From Patescibacteria group bacterium (lineage in GTDB: Bacteria > Patescibacteria > Microgenomatia > Levybacterales > UBA12049), in assembly GCA_023379465.1 (NCBI GenBank), contig JAMCTM010000007.1:1-51521 (forward strand): a stretch of 51,521 bases of DNA, read 5' to 3'. The translations under genes and the position numbers were made by a program. The notes beneath the pieces are model-generated. The model ran no database searches. It worked only from the letters and a program-made list of their open reading frames with translations, and was not told the DNA's origin. Positions 47,398-51,521 of this stretch are shown here, piece after piece (position 1 is the first letter of the stretch; each line of letters begins with the position of its first letter).

Positions 47398-47943
47398 ATG
47401 GCTGAAAAGGAGACAGCAAGAAGGATAGATTACGGCAGGGCTTTTTCTGTTTTGCCAAACCCTCAGTACTCAATACTTCGCCGGGAAATCTCCGCGGAGG
47501 AAACTTTACCGCCTTTTATAAAAGAACAGCTGGCGGGCGATTTTAGAAGATGGAAAACGGGAATTACGGGAAAAGAATATCCTGTTCTGCCTAATGCTTC
47601 CTACAGGGTTATTTTTAGCGCGGAATTAGCAATAGCCTTTTTAACCAATAAGCCTATTTCATCCCTGAGAGGAGGATACGAGCTTCCTGTTGCGGGCGAC
47701 GTGGAAACCGCGCTAAGGGTCGGCGGAAACAGCAGGGCCAAACACGCCTCGGAAGGAACAGGAGGGCTGGTGCTAATAGAAATACCCCACGCCAATAGGC
47801 CGCCATATCCGCCGAGAAATGATGATATAGAATACGATGTGGTATTTAAGGCAGGACTGCCTCAGTTAAGCAGGGCATGTCAGGATCACATAGCAAGAAG
47901 GTTGCCCCTATTGTTTTTAGGAGAGCAGATTCATCCAGCCTGA
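47398..47943 (+). CDS. hypothetical protein
   Basis: 181 residues, not recognised. It is mostly polar with several Gly/Pro-rich turns (LRGGYELPVAGD, GGNSRAKHASEGTGG). No membrane segment, signal peptide or known catalytic motif is visible. It is divergent from the AAA-winged-helix gene and may be its target or partner (inference). TATACT ends exactly 6 nt before its ATG. Confidence 0.55.
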   Translation: MAEKETARRIDYGRAFSVLPNPQYSILRREISAEETLPPFIKEQLAGDFRRWKTGITGKEYPVLPNASYRVIFSAELAIAFLTNKPISSLRGGYELPVAGDVETALRVGGNSRAKHASEGTGGLVLIEIPHANRPPYPPRNDDIEYDVVFKAGLPQLSRACQDHIARRLPLLFLGEQIHPA

Positions 47944-47992
47944 GACTCGTTCATTTTCTCTTTACCTGACTACGTGGATCAAGGCGTCAAAC

Positions 47993-50752
47993 CTACTTTC
48001 TGGCAAACTCAACACGATAATCTTTGTCCATATTCAACCTGCTTAGGATGCTTACTGAATTTTTAAAGCTCCTTAATTTATGATTTGAACTAAACACCCT
48101 AAAGCCTGGCGGGTACGATATTGTTAAGGCAAACGGGTCGCTGCCTGTGCCCGGCTGCTTAAACACCTGTAAATCGTAGGTAAAAAATCCGCTGTCAAGA
48201 GCTATTCTTTGCAAAGAAGAATAGGAAAGCGTTACGGTTTTGGTCTTATTTGGATCAACATTTATCAAAAATCCGACAATGCTTTTTCCGTCCTCATTAT
48301 AGACATCAGCCTCCAAACCTTTCGGAGGAATAAAATTTTTTGCCCCATAAATATCCGGGTTGGTTACAGCAGGCACTATCCTTTGTTTTTGCTGGTCTAT
48401 GGTTATCCCATTCACAATGCTGTTAAAAGGAATAATAAAACGCAGATATGCTTTGTAGTCTCCGCCGGGCCAGGCTGAAGATTCATTTGCGTAATTAACA
48501 GTAACCGAACCATCCGCCCTGCCGCTGGCGTCTACGGAAACGTTTTCTGTTATTTTTCTTTTCAAGAAATAGTTTGCTTTATTTGCTCCTAAATTTGCCT
48601 CGTTAACGCCAATAAAGTCATTAAAGGTTGCGCTGTCTGGCTTTCTGCTGTCCCACAGGGACGAAGATGCCCCGTTGGCGGTAAAAATATTCTGCAAATT
48701 CTTATTGGAAAAGGCGAAAAGCAGATGCTTCTGGTTAATGGAATCGTTTATGGCCTTAAAAAGAGCAATGTAAGAAACCTTACCGCTGTTAAATCTTGCC
48801 TCAATTGCTGTTAAAAGCGATCTCAAAAAGTCCTTTTTTTGGGTTGAGCCGGGAAAAAAGTTTTTTTCGGAATGCTCCTCTGTTAATAAATAAACATTGT
48901 TCGGGGTAACATTCTGGTTGTAATCGGGAACATAGACAGAACCGGTTGCCCTAAGAAGGTTTTTTATAAAAGAAACGTCAACGGCAATTACGCCGTCGGC
49001 AATTTCTCCTGTTTCCTGATTTAAAAAGAAGGCAGAGGAAGAGGCGTCTCTGGGAAAATCCACGTCAAAATTACTATCCCGTAAATACCAGTTAGGATTT
49101 GACAGGTAGCGCCGAATTGGATAAGGCGGCTCAACCCGGCCTTTAAGCTGTCCATCCGCGCCATATACATCATGGATGGAAAAGGAGGTTATCTTACCTT
49201 TATCAAAACTCAAAAGACCATAGGATCCGATAAATCCTCCTCCCGGCCGAAGCTCCATGTTATTCTGAAATAAAACCAGGTATGTTTTTTTCCGGGTGAT
49301 TCCAAATAACTCCGGGGCGTTATCTGCTATTCCCCCTGCCAGACCAAACATTTTATGATCGTTACTCAAGCCCCCCAAGACATCGGCAAGGCTACCCGGC
49401 TTAAGGATTGACGCGAATAATTTGTTCGAAGAAAAAGCCCCGCCTGCCTTTAAATCCTCAAGAATAAGCATTGCCTCCTTAATCTTGTTGCCCGCGTCGG
49501 CAAAATCCTTTTGATAATTAGGGTCATTTCCTTCAAAAACAGCCCTTGTCTGCGAGAAAGATACTATTAGCTCCCTAATAAGAGAGGAGCCCTCTTCTCC
49601 GTAAGCTATAATTTTATTTATCCCCGAAGCCTGCCTGTCCAAGCCCAGCAAAGACATTTCCCACCTCAAGGGCACCAAAGAGCTCCTGCCTAGAGAAAAA
49701 GCGTTGCGGGATAAATCGGCATTTGCTAAAGCCCCAGCCAAACTTCCTTTTTCAATCGCTTTTTTGCTGCCCAGGAGCGTATACCATCCGGCAGCAAGGG
49801 AAAAAAAGGTGACCAAAATCGGAAGCAGGACAAGAAATAAAACAGAAAGCAAAACGCCGTAATAATGCCTATTCTTCTTTTTTTTACCTACGCCCTGGCT
49901 CACCGCGCCTGTCTTGGCGTTTTTAAACAAATAGGTTCTTCCGGGTTCGTGTTTTTCGTTTAATAAGCCGGATTCTCTAATTTTTTCTTCAAGACGATAC
50001 CCTTGCCCAAGTAAATATTCCCCTTCTTTGGGTATGTCATATTCTTTTTGCGCTACGCCTCCCTCATTTTCGTCCCTGGTAAAATCTGCTTTAATAAGGG
50101 GATTAATTTTTTTTATAATCCTTGAGAAAGACAAAAGGGTTATCGGATGCCTTGGAAAAAGAAAATAAACACGGGAAGAAAGAATCTCGGCAAACAAAAC
50201 CTTTTCTATCCCCCGCAAAACGTCCTCCAAAAAAACCGGATAGGCCTTGGCCATACCCATGCCCGGTATTTTTAGGCCGGACAAAAAAGACGCCTGATAT
50301 AAAATAGAGCCGGTAGGACTTTCGGTGTCCCAAAGCTCTCCTTTGGCAAAAATCTCACCAAGTATCACCGCATAAACCCCTTTATAGGAATCTATTATTT
50401 TCTCAAGGGGCAGGGTTTTGACATGGGCAAGGTTTGTAATCAGCGCCAATCTGATTTTTTCCCTATCGGCTTTTTTGACAAATTCGTATATATACTCTTT
50501 AACGTCTTCTTCTCCGTTATAAACAACCACCATAGCTTGATATTGATAATCGGGAATTACAGGTATCCCTCCCTTTTTAAGGGGAATAAAAAGAATTTTA
50601 TCCTTATGGCCTGCCTCCGTGAGGTCTTTTCCGCTTAGCAAAACCCTTCTTTCTCCAAAAGATAAGGCCAGGACATTGCCAAGACTTCCCTTCTTGTCAA
50701 AAACAAGAATCGCGCCCTCCCTTGATGTCTGGTACTGCGGGGGTTTTTTCAT
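47993..50752 (-). CDS. large DUF4012-family membrane protein
   Basis: 919 residues. A Rossmann-like N-terminal part (residues ~1-245) resembles a degenerate short-chain dehydrogenase (YKGVYAVILGEIFA, YPVFLEDVLRGIEKVL), a membrane helix follows at about 297-322, then the DUF4012 region: NNMELRPGGGFIGSYGLLSF, HDVYGADGQLKG, and VDFPRDASSSAFFLNQETGEIADGVIAVD. DUF4012 proteins are common in CPR and actinobacteria and are probably surface-exposed, of unknown function. The N-terminal half may be a sugar-nucleotide-type fold (weak). It is followed downstream by nothing on its strand for about 600 bp. Confidence 0.8.
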   Translation of the reverse strand: MKKPPQYQTSREGAILVFDKKGSLGNVLALSFGERRVLLSGKDLTEAGHKDKILFIPLKKGGIPVIPDYQYQAMVVVYNGEEDVKEYIYEFVKKADREKIRLALITNLAHVKTLPLEKIIDSYKGVYAVILGEIFAKGELWDTESPTGSILYQASFLSGLKIPGMGMAKAYPVFLEDVLRGIEKVLFAEILSSRVYFLFPRHPITLLSFSRIIKKINPLIKADFTRDENEGGVAQKEYDIPKEGEYLLGQGYRLEEKIRESGLLNEKHEPGRTYLFKNAKTGAVSQGVGKKKKNRHYYGVLLSVLFLVLLPILVTFFSLAAGWYTLLGSKKAIEKGSLAGALANADLSRNAFSLGRSSLVPLRWEMSLLGLDRQASGINKIIAYGEEGSSLIRELIVSFSQTRAVFEGNDPNYQKDFADAGNKIKEAMLILEDLKAGGAFSSNKLFASILKPGSLADVLGGLSNDHKMFGLAGGIADNAPELFGITRKKTYLVLFQNNMELRPGGGFIGSYGLLSFDKGKITSFSIHDVYGADGQLKGRVEPPYPIRRYLSNPNWYLRDSNFDVDFPRDASSSAFFLNQETGEIADGVIAVDVSFIKNLLRATGSVYVPDYNQNVTPNNVYLLTEEHSEKNFFPGSTQKKDFLRSLLTAIEARFNSGKVSYIALFKAINDSINQKHLLFAFSNKNLQNIFTANGASSSLWDSRKPDSATFNDFIGVNEANLGANKANYFLKRKITENVSVDASGRADGSVTVNYANESSAWPGGDYKAYLRFIIPFNSIVNGITIDQQKQRIVPAVTNPDIYGAKNFIPPKGLEADVYNEDGKSIVGFLINVDPNKTKTVTLSYSSLQRIALDSGFFTYDLQVFKQPGTGSDPFALTISYPPGFRVFSSNHKLRSFKNSVSILSRLNMDKDYRVEFARK

Positions 50753-50793
50753 AAGCTTCCAAGAGGTTAATCTTTAACTATATTTTAGAAGGG

Positions 50794-51210
50794 TTACCAG
50801 CGATTGTCCAGCGCCGCGTTGACAAGCCGATCCGCGTCTTTATTGTTTTCCCTGCCTATATGAAAATACCTAACGGAAAGCCCTATCTTTTCTTCCTTGC
50901 CTTTTAAATCGGCCAGAAGTTTTTTCAAGGCATCATTTTTAACCCGGTAGGCACCAATAATTTGGGAGTGCATAAGCTTTGAATCTGTGTAAAAATTTAT
51001 TGGCTCTTTTCCTGACAGAAAATCCCTATGTTCCAAAACCCAATCAAGGGATTCCAGCAAAGCCCTGTACTCGGCAATGTTGTTCGTGGCATTCCCGATG
51101 CTTTTTCCTTTCGCAAAAAGAATATTTCCTTCTCCGTCTTTTATAAAAACTCCGATTGCAGAGGGGCCGGGATTGCCCCTTGAGCCCCCATCCGTATAAA
51201 TGTTAATCAT
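50794..51210 (-). CDS. ribonuclease HI-family protein
   Basis: 138 residues. INIYTDGGSRGNPGP gives the first Asp, NIAEYRALLESL the Glu, NFYTDSKLM the second Asp, and ENNKDADRLVNAALD the C-terminal Asp. This is the short YpdQ/ARI-like branch of RNase HI that degrades the RNA of RNA-DNA hybrids; some members lack strong activity. The 41-bp gap to the DUF4012 gene on the same strand suggests shared transcription. Confidence 0.9.
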   Translation of the reverse strand: MINIYTDGGSRGNPGPSAIGVFIKDGEGNILFAKGKSIGNATNNIAEYRALLESLDWVLEHRDFLSGKEPINFYTDSKLMHSQIIGAYRVKNDALKKLLADLKGKEEKIGLSVRYFHIGRENNKDADRLVNAALDNRW

Positions 51211-51497
51211 AGTGTTTCACAATACAATTTTTCAATTCTTTTTTTTCAAAACAATTTTAAAAAAAATATTCAAATTCAGCCCTGCGGCAATCCAAACGGA
51301 CTTAGACTAATATAATTAAGCTTAGACAAAAATTGAGCCATTATAATTCAAAACAAGACTTAGTATACGCTTAATCGCTTCGAATTAAAAGGCCCCGAAT
51401 TGCCTCATTAAAAATGTTACTGTAAGATATATCGTTGCCTCACGAATAATTGTTACCCAATCTGATTGATGCTTCTGCCCGGGGAGGAGGTGATTTT
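51211..51497. other. AT-rich intergenic region
   Basis: About 290 bp with no gene. It contains runs of T and A near 51240-51275 and degenerate ATTCAAATTC units reminiscent of the heptamer family. It probably carries the promoters of the RNase H gene and of the gene starting at 51498, but no clear -35/-10 pair was identified. Confidence 0.5.
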
Positions 51498-51521
51498 ATG
51501 AAACCAAAACCGGGTAAACAA
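51498..51521 (+). CDS. 5' end of a gene cut by the window edge
   Basis: ATG at 51498 gives MKPKPGKQ and runs off the window. A strong Shine-Dalgarno GGAGGAGGTG (51483-51492) sits at the right spacing, the best in the window, so this is a real start. The product cannot be guessed from eight residues. Confidence 0.5.

Overview
The window looks like a chromosome segment of a Candidate Phyla Radiation (Patescibacteria) bacterium, most likely Microgenomates-like. The lineage is inferred from gene content and style. The genes are compact, many are joined by ATGA overlaps, and Shine-Dalgarno sequences are sparse. Typical CPR families are present: DUF5667, DUF4012, small PH-domain membrane proteins, half-size EamA and a Cytidylate_kin2-type kinase. 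No rRNA, phage, complete IS or CRISPR array is seen. UGA works as a normal stop (vapB, pfkB-family, ruvA and relE-type genes end in TGA), so the Gracilibacteria/SR1 code is not used.

Layout. 0.2-4 kb: secreted DUF5667 protein, a CBS-methyltransferase fusion, GNAT, EamA and a CMP-kinase-like gene. 4-7 kb (minus strand): a vapBC-like toxin-antitoxin pair running directly into pgk and then gap. 7-12.7 kb: a CvpA-CAP fusion divergent from two tandem class A penicillin-binding proteins. 12.7-15.8 kb (minus): a sugar-phosphate operon of PfkB kinase, DUF2090 aldolase (broken by an in-frame TGA), rpiB and rpe. 16-20.4 kb: an envelope operon with a SpoIID-domain protein, a PH protein, a small membrane protein and a PP2C-like/propeller protein. 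20.5-24.2 kb: a second toxin-antitoxin pair, smpB, murL and murD. 24.6-25.0 kb: ssrA (tmRNA, minus). 25.0-32.5 kb: comF, then an accessory stretch bounded by tRNA genes (two Ser on the left; Arg, Ser and Arg on the right) with small one-strand genes (GIY-YIG, VOC, AbiEii-type pair, DUF3224, SnoaL-like, DUF6157, HEAT, RidA). 32.5-51.5 kb: comM, ruvB/ruvA and ruvC, an HtrA protease, rplY, valS, an AAA-winged-helix regulator, a DUF4012 protein, an RNase HI-type protein and the first codons of a further gene.

Themes. Cell-wall genes (two PBPs, SpoIID, murL, murD) indicate peptidoglycan synthesis, with D-Glu probably made by the MurL route. Lower glycolysis (gap, pgk) and the kinase-aldolase-isomerase-epimerase operon suggest a sugar-phosphate route into triose phosphates. 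smpB and ssrA lie close together for ribosome rescue. RuvABC is complete but split.

The most unusual signals are: (1) 7-bp repeats of the ACTTTTG/ACATTTG/ATTTGAR type inside gap, pgk (three places), ruvC and the rpiB tail, always in the orientation with no stops, encoding hydrophilic peptide inserts; (2) conserved gene-tail sequences recurring after genes of the accessory stretch; (3) -35/-10 promoters whose -10 ends about 6 nt before the start codon, predicting leaderless mRNAs; (4) a 23-bp copied segment that puts a TGA into the aldolase gene exactly where its WKLEG motif is expected; (5) a tmRNA with an unusually long predicted tag.
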